Positions 9,162 to 18,510 of a stretch of DNA of 59,841 bases are shown here, one piece after another; position 1 is the first letter of the stretch; every line of letters begins with the position of its first letter. The notes below the pieces were generated by a model. It saw nothing but the letters and a program-made list of their open reading frames with translations, made no database searches and had not been told where the DNA came from. This DNA comes from Acinetobacter junii CIP 64.5 (GTDB lineage: Bacteria; Pseudomonadota; Gammaproteobacteria; Pseudomonadales; Moraxellaceae): NCBI RefSeq assembly GCF_000368765.1, contig NZ_KB849653.1, positions 43,756 through 103,596 on the forward strand, written 5' to 3'. The position numbers were made by a program, and so were the translations under genes.

Positions 9162-9788
9162 TTATTCTTCATCTGAAAATTGACTATTTTTGAGAATGTA
9201 TTCTATTTCGTCTTGCGCAATCGCATGTAATTTTGCTCTAAAAACTGTGACCGCTTGTTCAATCATACTTTCAGCTTCTAATTCCAGTCGGACACGCACA
9301 CTTTCAAGCTCAGATTGTATTTGCTCATCTTTAATGACCATGTGTTGGGCTTGAGCATAATCAATACTTGGCTGTTCTGGATTTACTTGATAACGTTCAG
9401 TTTGGTCTGCAATTTCTTGGTCAATATGATGACGTAATGCTGCTAAATGTTCAGTTTGTTGTTCGAACTGACGCTCTTCGTCCGCTTGAAGCTGCGCTGC
9501 ATATGCTGCTTCAGCAGCTCGTTTTTCTTCAAGCGCCTTTTCTAAAGCCAATTGTTTACGGATTCTTGCTTGTTCGATTAATTCTGCTTTGAGATCAGCA
9601 TATGCTTTTTCAATTCGTTGTGCAGAATTTCGTTGTGCTTGTTCATCATGATGAACCCAAGTTTGGATGGGTGTTTGGGGCAGGAGTAAATCACAGATGC
9701 GAGCTAAATCTTCTTGATACGTTTGGCGAACCGCTTCAGGCGTGTTTAACCAGCGTTTTTTAAAGTCTTGACCTACATTTAATGCCAC
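9162..9788 (-). CDS. Uncharacterised coiled-coil protein
   Basis: A 208-residue protein I do not recognise. Residues about 60-190 are almost continuous charged helix rich in Ala, Glu, Gln and Arg (for example EKALEEKRAAEAAYAAQLQ), suggesting a long coiled coil; no signal peptide or membrane segment is seen. The first 50 residues look globular, and the C-terminus ends in an acidic DEE. It lies 34 bases downstream of holC on the same strand and shares a bidirectional terminator with ribE, so it is probably in the pepA-holC transcription unit. The holC linkage is the only hint of function. Confidence 0.75.
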   Translation of the reverse strand: MALNVGQDFKKRWLNTPEAVRQTYQEDLARICDLLLPQTPIQTWVHHDEQAQRNSAQRIEKAYADLKAELIEQARIRKQLALEKALEEKRAAEAAYAAQLQADEERQFEQQTEHLAALRHHIDQEIADQTERYQVNPEQPSIDYAQAQHMVIKDEQIQSELESVRVRLELEAESMIEQAVTVFRAKLHAIAQDEIEYILKNSQFSDEE

Positions 9789-9822
9789 CTGACACTCCTC
9801 GAATGACGCTCTAATTTCGGAT

Positions 9823-10239
9823 TTATAATTTAAATGTTCGAGGTGCTATACCTAAACGACGATACATTTTAAATTTTTCTCGACCGATTTGTTTCGCAAT
9901 TTCATTATTTTCAATAATTTCGATAATGTGTCGAAATTCTTGAGTTTGTTCAAGTGCATGATTGTTAAAATTAAAGACAATCCAATCATTGGATGATGGT
10001 AATTCTTCTGAAATACATACGGCACTATTTTCTAAATGAATCCCATGGGGGATAAAACTTGTTGGATCAAAAGTCCAAAGCTTCTCATCAAGTTCGTTCT
10101 GCATTTCTGCATTATCGCAATACCACCACACTTTAGGATGTTGGTTCAAAATTTTTCGGCATAAACGACAAGCACTTTCAACTTGTCGCTCAGTACTATT
10201 TTCAAATAGATAAAAACTAATTTGAGCTTGAGTTGACAT
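9823..10239 (-). CDS. holC: DNA polymerase III chi subunit HolC
   Basis: A 138-residue HolC. Chi links the clamp loader to single-stranded DNA-binding protein through its C-terminal tail. The sequence shows the FYLFENS start, the LxxKILNQHPKVWWYC strand, and the DPTSFIPHGI region typical of chi. Length is near the E. coli value (147). It lies downstream of pepA on the same strand, a pepA-holC order shared with enterobacteria, although valS does not follow here. Confidence 0.85.
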   Translation of the reverse strand: MSTQAQISFYLFENSTERQVESACRLCRKILNQHPKVWWYCDNAEMQNELDEKLWTFDPTSFIPHGIHLENSAVCISEELPSSNDWIVFNFNNHALEQTQEFRHIIEIIENNEIAKQIGREKFKMYRRLGIAPRTFKL

Positions 10240-10271
10240 CTAATTACACATATCTGTTTTTTATGGTTGAG

Positions 10272-10365
10272 TTGATGTATTCACTAGCGAATACATCAAT
10301 ATGCTCAAATAGGGCTAGAAATTTCTCAAGTTTGAATCGTCCAAAGTTATATTCAAGCCCTATTT
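10272..10365. repeat. Two inverted repeats between pepA and holC
   Basis: A perfect 11-base hairpin (10272-10282 with 10289-10299, six-base loop) is followed by a second 10-base perfect inverted repeat, AAATAGGGCT (10307-10316) and AGCCCTATTT (10356-10365), 39 bases apart. Together they fill most of the 153-base gap between pepA and holC. Neither ends in a clear T tract on the minus strand, so an intercistronic processing or stability structure is as likely as termination. Confidence 0.55.
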
Positions 10366-10392
10366 TTATGACAAAAATAAATGTCACAACAT

Positions 10393-11841
10393 TCAGCTAT
10401 TTGCTTGAGCACGATTTGCTAAAAATTGCATCAATAATGGAACTGGGCGACCTGTTGCTCCTTTAGCTGCTCCAGATAACCATGCTGTACCAGCAACATC
10501 GAGATGTGCCCAGCGATAGTCACGTGTGAAACGTTCGAGGAAACATGCTGCTGTGATTGCCCCACCATGTGGGCCGCCGATATTCGCAATGTCTGCAAAA
10601 GGTGAATCTAGCAATTCCTGATATTCTTCCATCACAGGCATGCGCCAAACACGATCGAGTGATTGTTCGCCAGCTTGTAGCAGCTCTTGAGCCAATTCAT
10701 CATCAGGAGTAAATAAGCCACTTACAACTTTACCTAATGCAACGACACATGCACCTGTAAGTGTTGCAATATCAATCACAAGAGCAGGGTTAAAGCGTTT
10801 GATATAGGTGAGCGTATCACATAGAACCAGACGACCTTCTGCATCAGTATTTAAAATTTCTACAGTTTGACCACTCATGGTCGTTACAATATCACCAGGT
10901 CGAGTTGCCCGACCTGATGGCATATTTTCCGCTGCGGCAATCGCACCTACCACATGAATTGGTAGCTGTGCTTCACAAAGAGCCTGCATTATGCCAAGTA
11001 CTGAAGCAGCACCACACATATCAAATTTCATCTCATCCATACCAGCACCAGGCTTCAGTGAAATACCACCTGTATCAAAGGTTACACCTTTACCGACAAG
11101 TACGATCGGAGCTTGATCTGTATTGGCTTTGTATTCAAGAGTAATCACTCGACCTGGACGATCAGATCCTTTGCTTACAGCAAGGAACGCATACATCCCA
11201 AGGTCAGCCATTTGTTGTTCATCAAGAATGGTAACTTGCAACATATCTGGATATTGCGCAGCAAGAGCCAGTGCTTGATCAGCTAAATATTCTGGGAAGC
11301 AAATATTTCCTGGTCGATTACCTAAGTCGCGTGCATAGTTTTGTCCAGACTGAACAGCATGAACTAAGTTGAGTTGTGCATCATCTAATAGAGTTGTTTC
11401 AGCAACAAGATGAATGGTTTCTAAGACAAATTCATTTTTTTTGGATTTGAATTCGTCATAACCATAGCCTGCTTGACTTAAAGTGAGTGCGAATAAGGCA
11501 TGTAAATCTGTTGGCAAAGCAGTGAGATCAATCGTAATTTCTTTAAATTTATTTTGTGACGATTTGATAATGCTTTGTGCGAGTTTTGCTAATTTATTCG
11601 GTTTTAACTCGTTACTTTTACCTAAACCAAGCAGTTGGGCATTAGATTGCACTTCTATTTGAGCAATAAGCGGTAAATTCTCGTTAAAGACTGCTTTAAA
11701 TTGTGTTGCTGAAATAAGATTATCTAGGTTGTTGATTTTATAAGACTTTGTGCCGTGTTGTAATTGCTCTGAATCAACTAAAATCCACAAGGATTCACTA
11801 GACGCTTGAGTTGGTAATGCGGTATGAAGTGTAAATTTCAT
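10393..11841 (-). CDS. pepA: Leucyl aminopeptidase (M17)
   Basis: A 482-residue M17 aminopeptidase that removes N-terminal residues from peptides with two active-site metals. The catalytic domain has K251, D256, K263 and D274 in the [16 protein letters not shown] segment and beyond, and the family signature NTDAEGRL at 331-338 with D333, E335 and R337. These line up with the metal ligands of E. coli PepA. The N-terminal domain (1-150) is divergent, as usual. In E. coli PepA also binds DNA in Xer recombination and carAB control; whether this one does cannot be read here. It is divergent from lptF, with 158 bases between them. Confidence 0.95.
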   Translation of the reverse strand: MKFTLHTALPTQASSESLWILVDSEQLQHGTKSYKINNLDNLISATQFKAVFNENLPLIAQIEVQSNAQLLGLGKSNELKPNKLAKLAQSIIKSSQNKFKEITIDLTALPTDLHALFALTLSQAGYGYDEFKSKKNEFVLETIHLVAETTLLDDAQLNLVHAVQSGQNYARDLGNRPGNICFPEYLADQALALAAQYPDMLQVTILDEQQMADLGMYAFLAVSKGSDRPGRVITLEYKANTDQAPIVLVGKGVTFDTGGISLKPGAGMDEMKFDMCGAASVLGIMQALCEAQLPIHVVGAIAAAENMPSGRATRPGDIVTTMSGQTVEILNTDAEGRLVLCDTLTYIKRFNPALVIDIATLTGACVVALGKVVSGLFTPDDELAQELLQAGEQSLDRVWRMPVMEEYQELLDSPFADIANIGGPHGGAITAACFLERFTRDYRWAHLDVAGTAWLSGAAKGATGRPVPLLMQFLANRAQANS

Positions 11842-11999
11842 TGTTTATGTAAAACCTAATGAGCAAAAAAGATAGATAAGTCCATTAAACACGTTCAGGT
11901 ATGAGCTTGCAATCGGCAACATGCGATAGGTTTTATATTTTTAACATTCGGGTAAACTAGCGTTACCCCACGATTGGTCTATTTTTTGGAAGCATTACT

Positions 12000-13100
12000 T
12001 TGATTATTCGGCGTTATCTCGTCAAACAAGTGGTGTCCACTTCTTTGGTTGTAACTGCATTACTTACGCTCATTATCATGGGTGGTCAGTTAATCAAGAT
12101 TTTTGGACGAGCTGCACAAGGTCGTTTAGATGCTGGCGTTTTGCTGAGTATCATTGCATATCGTCTACCCGAATTTTTGACGTTGATTCTTCCACTCGGT
12201 TTCTTTATTGGATTGATGCTGGTATTTGGTCGACTTTATGTTGACCATGAAATGGCGGTGTTAAATGGTAGTGGCGTCAGTCGAAATCAATTGGCAAAAT
12301 TATTATTACCGATGACCTTCGTTTATTTGCTTGTTCAATCTTTTCTGATGTTTTGGGGATCATCGTCGGGAATCAGAGCTTACGAGAGTTTGATGCAAAC
12401 TCAAGCAGTGCGAGCAGGTTTTGATTTGGTTCGACCGAAGGAGTTTATTTCTTCTGGGCCATACACCATTTATGCTGGCTCTTTGTCAGAAGATCGCAAA
12501 AACTTAAAAGATATTTTCTATTATCAAAAAGCTGAACGTGAAGACAAACCTGATGTCATGATCTTGGCAAAAGAAGCTACACGTGTGGAAATGGCTAATG
12601 ACACAGCCAATGTGGTGGACCTCGTTCAGGGGCGACGTTACGAAATTTATCCGAATCAGCCACGCTACACTCAAGCAGAATTTCAGTCATATCGCTTACG
12701 TTTAGAAAATGATAAAGACATTAAATTTGAAAGTGATGATGTTGAAGCATTATCGATGAGTAAATTATGGCAAAAACGTGATGATTCGGTGGTTCGTAGT
12801 GAGTTGGGATGGCGGATATTTGGACCGTTTGTCATCCTTGTTGCTTTGTTGCTTGCCGTAGCATTATCAGAAGTTAGCCCGAGACAAGGTCGTTATTATC
12901 GTCTCATTCCTGCGATTTTTATTTTTGCCAGTTTAATTGTATTGATGATTGCAATTAAGACCCGAATTAGTAAAGAAGAGTTAGATATTTGGGCATATCC
13001 AGTTGTGCTTCTTGTCTATGCAATTGCAGCAGCGATTTTTGCACGCAAACAGAAATTAGCGCCTAAAATTAAGAAAGGCATTCAGCGAGTGGGGTTATGA
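12000..13100 (+). CDS. lptF: LPS/LOS export permease LptF
   Basis: A 366-residue YjgP-family permease. LptF and LptG form the membrane part of the LptB2FG ABC transporter that lifts lipopolysaccharide (lipooligosaccharide in Acinetobacter) out of the inner membrane. Three helices at the N-terminus, a periplasmic jellyroll domain (about 125-265) and three C-terminal helices are visible. Translation starts at TTG (12000) with GGAAG seven bases upstream. It overlaps lptG by four bases. The ATPase gene lptB is not in this window. Confidence 0.93.
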   Translation: MIIRRYLVKQVVSTSLVVTALLTLIIMGGQLIKIFGRAAQGRLDAGVLLSIIAYRLPEFLTLILPLGFFIGLMLVFGRLYVDHEMAVLNGSGVSRNQLAKLLLPMTFVYLLVQSFLMFWGSSSGIRAYESLMQTQAVRAGFDLVRPKEFISSGPYTIYAGSLSEDRKNLKDIFYYQKAEREDKPDVMILAKEATRVEMANDTANVVDLVQGRRYEIYPNQPRYTQAEFQSYRLRLENDKDIKFESDDVEALSMSKLWQKRDDSVVRSELGWRIFGPFVILVALLLAVALSEVSPRQGRYYRLIPAIFIFASLIVLMIAIKTRISKEELDIWAYPVVLLVYAIAAAIFARKQKLAPKIKKGIQRVGL

Positions 13101-14170
13101 TGTTAGCACGTCGAATAGTCGCCAAACATGTGACAAAAACCACGGTACTCGCAATGTTGGGAACAACATTGGTGCTTTCCTTTTTACAAGTGTTGTTTAC
13201 GTATCTAGGTGAGTTAGGCTCACTTAAACCTAATTACAATGCATGGCAGGCATTTTTGTATGTCATGTGGGGTGCGCCTCGATATTTGTATGAAATTTTG
13301 CCTGTAGCTGCGTTGATAGGTTCTGTACTTGGTCTGGGGGCATTGGCATCGAACAGTGAACTGATTGTCATGCGCTCGGTGGGTATAAGCCTATGGCGTA
13401 TAGTTGGCTGGGTTATGCGTTCGGCACTGTTATTAATTGTTTTGTCTTTTGTATTAAGTGAATGGGTTATTCCATATACAAATGAAAAAGCTCAAAGCAT
13501 TAAAAAACAACGTAGTGTTGCGACTTTAGGTGAAGTAAAAGGATATTGGTCCAGAGAAGGTCAACGTTTTACATATATTGACTATGCAAACTCTCAAGGG
13601 CAATTACGCAATATTCAGTCAATTGATTTTGATCAAAATTATCGTCTTCAGTCTTTTATTACTGCTGAGAAAGGTCAGTTTGTGAAAGATGGTCAATGGA
13701 CTTTACAGGACTCACATCAAGTTGATTTGCTGGCTCAAGGAAATGCGATCAAAACTGATCATGCTGAACAGGCATTAGGTCTCGCTTTGCAGCCGAAATA
13801 TGTGCACATGGTAACCTTAGATCCTGAAGATTTATCTCCAAGTCAGTTGGTTAGTTTTATGCGCTATTTGGAAGAATATAGCCAAGTACCAAAGAGCTAC
13901 GAACTGGCTTTCTGGCAGAAAGTATCTTCTCCTTTTGCATTGATTGCACTGGTTTTGATTGCGTGTTCTTTTATTTTTGGTCCATTGCGTCAACAATCGA
14001 TGGGCTTTAGGCTCGTGATTGCACTTTTTACGGGGTTAGGATTCTTCTATTTACAAGACTTCTTGGGTTATGCAAGTTTAGTCTATGCACCATCACCTGC
14101 TTGGTTTGTATTGTTGCCAATTATGCTGATGTTCGGCATCGGTAGTTATTTGCTCTATCGAGCACGTTAA
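13097..14170 (+). CDS. lptG: LPS/LOS export permease LptG
   Basis: A 357-residue YjgQ-family permease, partner of LptF. It has the same plan: three N-terminal membrane helices, a periplasmic beta-jellyroll (about 125-260) and three C-terminal helices. The start overlaps the lptF stop (ATGA), so the two subunits are translated together in equal amounts. Either of two adjacent ATG codons (13097, 13100) could start it; the first gives the overlap. Confidence 0.93.
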   Translation: MMLARRIVAKHVTKTTVLAMLGTTLVLSFLQVLFTYLGELGSLKPNYNAWQAFLYVMWGAPRYLYEILPVAALIGSVLGLGALASNSELIVMRSVGISLWRIVGWVMRSALLLIVLSFVLSEWVIPYTNEKAQSIKKQRSVATLGEVKGYWSREGQRFTYIDYANSQGQLRNIQSIDFDQNYRLQSFITAEKGQFVKDGQWTLQDSHQVDLLAQGNAIKTDHAEQALGLALQPKYVHMVTLDPEDLSPSQLVSFMRYLEEYSQVPKSYELAFWQKVSSPFALIALVLIACSFIFGPLRQQSMGFRLVIALFTGLGFFYLQDFLGYASLVYAPSPAWFVLLPIMLMFGIGSYLLYRAR

Positions 14171-14289
14171 CGCAGTATTTGCTTTCCCTATCTTATCGAT
14201 TGAGCAAAGCCATCCGTCAGGTCATAGAGAATTTTGTCAAATTTCGGTAAACTATGCCGATCAAATGATAGACAAACAGAGAGTCCAAT

Positions 14290-15834
14290 ATGACGGATGC
14301 AAATGCTGGCAAAATTCCTCACGTTCTTGTAATCATGGATGGTGTAGGACATCGTGAAGCAGTTGAAGATAACGCGTATTTAGCAGCAAAAACGCCAAAT
14401 CTAACCGCCATGAAAGCGAAGCATCCGAATAGTTTAATCTCTGGTTCAGGTGAAGATGTCGGTTTGCCAGATGGGCAAATGGGTAACTCTGAAGTTGGAC
14501 ATATGAATCTTGGTGCAGGTCGAGTGTTGTACCAAGATTTTACTCGTATTACTAAAGATATCCGTACTGGTGCTTTCTTTGAGCATGAAGTATTGGTTGA
14601 TGCTGTAGAAAAAGCCAAAGCTGCAAATGGTGCTGTGCATATCATGGGCTTGTTGTCAGAGGGTGGCGTTCATTCACATGAAGACCATATCGTGGCGATG
14701 TGTGAGCTTGCACTAAAACGTGGTGCAAAGGTCTACTTACATGCATTTCTCGATGGTCGTGATACGCCACCACGTAGTGCGAAACCTTCATTAGAAAAAT
14801 TAGATGCTGTATTTGCTCAATACCCAAATCAAGGTCGCATTGTTTCGATGATTGGTCGTTATTTTGCAATGGACCGTGATAATCGCTGGGATCGTGTTGA
14901 ACAAGCTTATCGTTTAATGACTGAGGGTGAGGCGACTCGTGTTGCTAGCAATGCGGTTGAAGCGTTGGATCTCGCTTATGCTGCTGATGAAAACGATGAA
15001 TTTGTCAAAGCAACACGTATTGGTGACATTGTTAAAATACAAGATGGCGACAGTATTGTATTTATGAATTTCCGTGCTGATCGTGCGCGTGAAATTACTC
15101 GTGCTTTTGTTGAAAAAGATTTTACAGGCTTTACACGTAAAGTAATTCCAGCACTTTCCAAATTCGTTATGCTGACTCGTTATCAAGCAAGTATTGATGC
15201 TCCCGTTGCTTATATGCCTGAAGAGTTGAAGAATTCGATTGGTGAATATCTATCAGGGTTGGGTAAGACACAGTTACGAATTGCTGAAACAGAAAAATAT
15301 GCACATGTTACGTTCTTCTTTAGTGGTGGTCGTGAGGATGAATATGCAGGTGAGAAGCGTATTTTGATTCCATCGCCGAATGTCGCAACTTACGATTTAA
15401 AACCTGAAATGAGTGCAATTGAAGTCACTGATGAGTTGGTTAATGCGATCAATTCAGGTGAGTTTGATCTGTTAGTTGTGAACTATGCTAACGGTGATAT
15501 GGTTGGTCATACTGGTGTGTTTGATGCTGCTGTGAAAGCAGTAGAAACTGTGGACGCATGTTTAGGTCGAGTCTACGAAGCAGTGATGGCAAACAAAGGT
15601 CATATGTTAATTACTGCTGATCATGGTAATGTAGAGCAAATGCAGGACTATGAAAGCGGACAGGTGCATACGCAACATACCACTGAGCTGGTGCCATTCA
15701 TTTATGTTGGACCTACACAAGCAACAATTGCTGAAGGTGGCGTGCTTGCAGATGTAGCACCAACATTGCTTAGTTTGATGAATCTTCCTGTTCCACAAGA
15801 GATGCAAGGCAAAAATCTAATTACGTTACAATAA
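14290..15834 (+). CDS. gpmI: 2,3-bisphosphoglycerate-independent phosphoglycerate mutase
   Basis: A 514-residue cofactor-independent phosphoglycerate mutase, interconverting 3- and 2-phosphoglycerate in the cytoplasm with two Mn ions. The metal-binding D17 in VLVIMDGVG and the phosphorylated serine S67 in [15 protein letters not shown] are present, as is the C-terminal [12 protein letters not shown] metal site. GAGAGTCC precedes the start. It is nine bases upstream of the S41 peptidase gene and probably in one transcript with it. Confidence 0.96.
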   Translation: MTDANAGKIPHVLVIMDGVGHREAVEDNAYLAAKTPNLTAMKAKHPNSLISGSGEDVGLPDGQMGNSEVGHMNLGAGRVLYQDFTRITKDIRTGAFFEHEVLVDAVEKAKAANGAVHIMGLLSEGGVHSHEDHIVAMCELALKRGAKVYLHAFLDGRDTPPRSAKPSLEKLDAVFAQYPNQGRIVSMIGRYFAMDRDNRWDRVEQAYRLMTEGEATRVASNAVEALDLAYAADENDEFVKATRIGDIVKIQDGDSIVFMNFRADRAREITRAFVEKDFTGFTRKVIPALSKFVMLTRYQASIDAPVAYMPEELKNSIGEYLSGLGKTQLRIAETEKYAHVTFFFSGGREDEYAGEKRILIPSPNVATYDLKPEMSAIEVTDELVNAINSGEFDLLVVNYANGDMVGHTGVFDAAVKAVETVDACLGRVYEAVMANKGHMLITADHGNVEQMQDYESGQVHTQHTTELVPFIYVGPTQATIAEGGVLADVAPTLLSLMNLPVPQEMQGKNLITLQ

Positions 15835-15843
15835 GGTGAGAGA

Positions 15844-17019
15844 ATGACCCCACACAACAACATATATCGCGCATTATTTGCTAGTTTGTTGATGTGTGGG
15901 GGATATTCCTCCTTTGCTGCGCCGATCTCACATACGCATGAATGGGATGAGAGTCCTGAATCGCGTAGTGCCGAAGTTCCGATAGAATCAATTCAACAGT
16001 TTGTTCAAATCTATAGCATTGTGAAAGACAATTACGTCGATAAAAAATCTGATGATGCTTTGTTCCAACAATCTATACAAGGTCTAGTTAGTGGTCTAGA
16101 TCGTTATTCTCGTTATCTTTCTGCAGAAGAATATCGCCAACTCATTCAATATACCGAAGGTGATTTAGCATCAGTTGATTTTAATTTGAATTACGACACG
16201 CATATCCGTGCATGGCAGATTCAAGATTTAAAAACAGGTTCTGATTCAAATAAATTGGGTTTGCGGAATGGGCAGACAATTTTAAAAATTGATAATCAAG
16301 AATTAAAAAATCTAAATCAAGATCAAGTTCTCGGCTTACTTTATGGGTCCATCGGAAGTACAGTACAAATACAAGCTGAAAATAGCACGAGTACTATCAT
16401 CTTAGTCAGAAACAAAAAAGTTGAAACGGATATCGAACCTGAGTTACTGCACAATCAAGTTTTAGTTTTAAAAATTCGTGTCTTTCAACAAGACACTGCA
16501 AATGAAATCAAAAGAATTATTGATGAATATAGTTCAAATCGTTTGAAAGCTGTTGTTTTGGATTTACGTAATAATCCAGGTGGATTGTTATCCGCTGCTG
16601 TTGAGTCAGCCGATTTATTTTTAAACCAAGGTTTGATCGTGACGACAAAAAGTCGTTCTGAGGGAGATCAACAATTTCAAGCACTTCCTTCAAATGACTT
16701 TCAAAATCTAAAAGTAGGAATTTTGATTAATCATCGTTCCGCATCAGCTGCTGAAGTATTTACTGCTGCATTAAAAGAGCATAAAAGAGCGTGGGTAATT
16801 GGTGAAAATAGTTATGGAAAAGGCGTGGTGCAAAAGCTTTTTCCACTTCCTAGCGGAGCCGCCTTACAAATGACTGTTTCTCATTATTATACGCCTGAAG
16901 GACATATGATTGAAGGTCAAGGGATTCAACCTCATCAAACCTATCCCTTGTCGCCTGAAACAAGGGAAGATGCATATCTAGAACATGTGGCAGAATTGAC
17001 TTTAAAAAGCAAAATCTAA
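15844..17019 (+). CDS. C-terminal processing protease, S41 family (CtpA-like)
   Basis: A 391-residue secreted protease. The signal peptide is about residues 1-26 (LFASLLMCGGYSSFAA). A PDZ domain follows (about 105-190), then the S41 catalytic core with S301 in RSASAAE and K326 in SYGKGVVQ, a spacing of 25 as in known Ctp enzymes. The substrate strand DLRNNPGG is at about 240-247. Ctp proteases trim C-termini of periplasmic or envelope proteins. The PDZ domain is poorly conserved and lacks the usual GxGxx loop. It follows gpmI closely and converges on pilR. Confidence 0.88.
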   Translation: MTPHNNIYRALFASLLMCGGYSSFAAPISHTHEWDESPESRSAEVPIESIQQFVQIYSIVKDNYVDKKSDDALFQQSIQGLVSGLDRYSRYLSAEEYRQLIQYTEGDLASVDFNLNYDTHIRAWQIQDLKTGSDSNKLGLRNGQTILKIDNQELKNLNQDQVLGLLYGSIGSTVQIQAENSTSTIILVRNKKVETDIEPELLHNQVLVLKIRVFQQDTANEIKRIIDEYSSNRLKAVVLDLRNNPGGLLSAAVESADLFLNQGLIVTTKSRSEGDQQFQALPSNDFQNLKVGILINHRSASAAEVFTAALKEHKRAWVIGENSYGKGVVQKLFPLPSGAALQMTVSHYYTPEGHMIEGQGIQPHQTYPLSPETREDAYLEHVAELTLKSKI

Positions 17020-17042
17020 AAAAAACCCCAAATTTTATGGGG
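17018..17042 (-). terminator. Terminator of pilS-pilR
   Basis: On the minus strand CCCCA and TGGGG form a short stem followed by eight T. It overlaps the last codon of the convergent S41 gene. Confidence 0.6.
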
Positions 17043-17057
17043 CTTCTTATTCAGAGA

Positions 17058-18488
17058 TTACTCATCATCCTCAGTATCTAAACCAAACTTTTTCAAACGA
17101 TAGCGTAAAGATCGGAAGGTCATTCCAAGTTTTTTTGCTGCTAGCGTTCGATTCCAGTGGGTCAGATTTAAAGCATTCAATAATACTTCTTTTTCAATAT
17201 TTTCTAAATAGCGCTCCAAACCTTCTGGCGGTAATTTTTTAGAGCTTGGGTTTGGACTCGCACTTTGCAGCGTTATTTCACTTTCATCTGACTGAACATA
17301 AGCATTTGAAGGAATACTGATTGAGCTACGCAGAGGTGCGGTTTGCAGATGAGCCAAATCAATGGTTTCATCATCACTGAGAGTGATCGCACGTTCAATA
17401 ATATTTCGAAGTTCGCGAACGTTACCTGGAAAATATTGCTGCAAGAGGAATTGCTCTGCACGTGTGGTGAGGGATTTAACAGGTAACTCCCATTCTTGGC
17501 TAATCTTTTGAATAAAATGATTTGCCAGAATTAAGATATCTTGACCACGCTCACGAAGTGGGGGCAATACGATATCCATCACATGAATGCGGAAGAATAA
17601 ATCTTGCCTAAAGCGACCTTGCTGAACCAAGAGTTCTAAATCTTGGTGGCTGGCACTAATCACACGGAAATCCACATCAATTTCTTGATCTGATCCAACT
17701 GGACGAATTTTTTTCTCTTGTACTGCACGTAAAAGTTTTACTTGCATATTTAAGGGAAGTTCTGCGATTTCATCTAAAAAAAGGCTGCCACCGTGTGCAG
17801 ATAAGATAAGTCCTTGTTTATCTTGTGTTGCACCTGTAAAGCTGCCTTTCTTATGACCGAATAATTCGCTTTCCATTAATTCTGTTGGAATAGCACCACA
17901 GTTGATGGCAATGAAAGGTCCTTCGCTGCGATTACTTAAACGATGAACTAAGTTCGCAACAACTTCTTTTCCTGTTCCTGATTCACCTGTAATAAAAACA
18001 GGTGCTTGTGAACGGGCAATCTTTTTTAAAGCGATCCGTAATTGTTGAATAGGTGTTGAACGCCCAATCAGCAATTTGTTTTCTAAGGCTGTTTCTACCG
18101 CCTCTTGTTCGGGTTGAGGGCGGTTTAAAGCTTTTTGAATCAGTTGATCAAGATGTGTCTGATTCACTGGTTTGCTAACAAAGTCAAACGCTCCAGCTTT
18201 CAGTGCTGCAATTGCAATGTCCATATTTCCGTAAGCAGTAAGAACAGCGATGGGTGTGTTTGGATAGTTTTGAGTCACATGTTTAACGAGATCAAGACCA
18301 TTTCCATCTGGAAGATTAAGATCGGTTAGACATGCATCGTACTGAAACTCGGTAAAGAATTTTTTGGCTTGCTCCACACGATATGCAAGATGAGTTTTGA
18401 TTCCCATACGTGCGAGCGTCATTTGCATAAGAAGACATAAGTCTTCTTCATCGTCTACGAGTAAGACGAGAGGTTGTTTAGTTGCCAT
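17058..18488 (-). CDS. pilR: Sigma-54 dependent response regulator PilR
   Basis: A 476-residue NtrC-class regulator: receiver domain (1-120) with phosphoacceptor D56, AAA+ domain with Walker A GESGTGKE and the sigma-54 contact loop GSFTGAT, and a C-terminal Fis-type helix-turn-helix (WNRTLAAKKLGMTFRSLRYRL). Paired with PilS 22 bases upstream, it is expected to activate pilA, the type IV pilin gene, with sigma-54. PilA is not in this window. The pair is assigned as PilSR from the six-helix sensor beside it and from known gene order. Confidence 0.92.
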   Translation of the reverse strand: MATKQPLVLLVDDEEDLCLLMQMTLARMGIKTHLAYRVEQAKKFFTEFQYDACLTDLNLPDGNGLDLVKHVTQNYPNTPIAVLTAYGNMDIAIAALKAGAFDFVSKPVNQTHLDQLIQKALNRPQPEQEAVETALENKLLIGRSTPIQQLRIALKKIARSQAPVFITGESGTGKEVVANLVHRLSNRSEGPFIAINCGAIPTELMESELFGHKKGSFTGATQDKQGLILSAHGGSLFLDEIAELPLNMQVKLLRAVQEKKIRPVGSDQEIDVDFRVISASHQDLELLVQQGRFRQDLFFRIHVMDIVLPPLRERGQDILILANHFIQKISQEWELPVKSLTTRAEQFLLQQYFPGNVRELRNIIERAITLSDDETIDLAHLQTAPLRSSISIPSNAYVQSDESEITLQSASPNPSSKKLPPEGLERYLENIEKEVLLNALNLTHWNRTLAAKKLGMTFRSLRYRLKKFGLDTEDDE

Positions 18489-18510
18489 TTCCCCGAAAAA
18501 CCTAATTTAA

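Noticed and set aside
14319..14645. 108-codon minus-strand frame inside gpmI
   Set aside because: Shadow of a conserved gene; low-complexity product.
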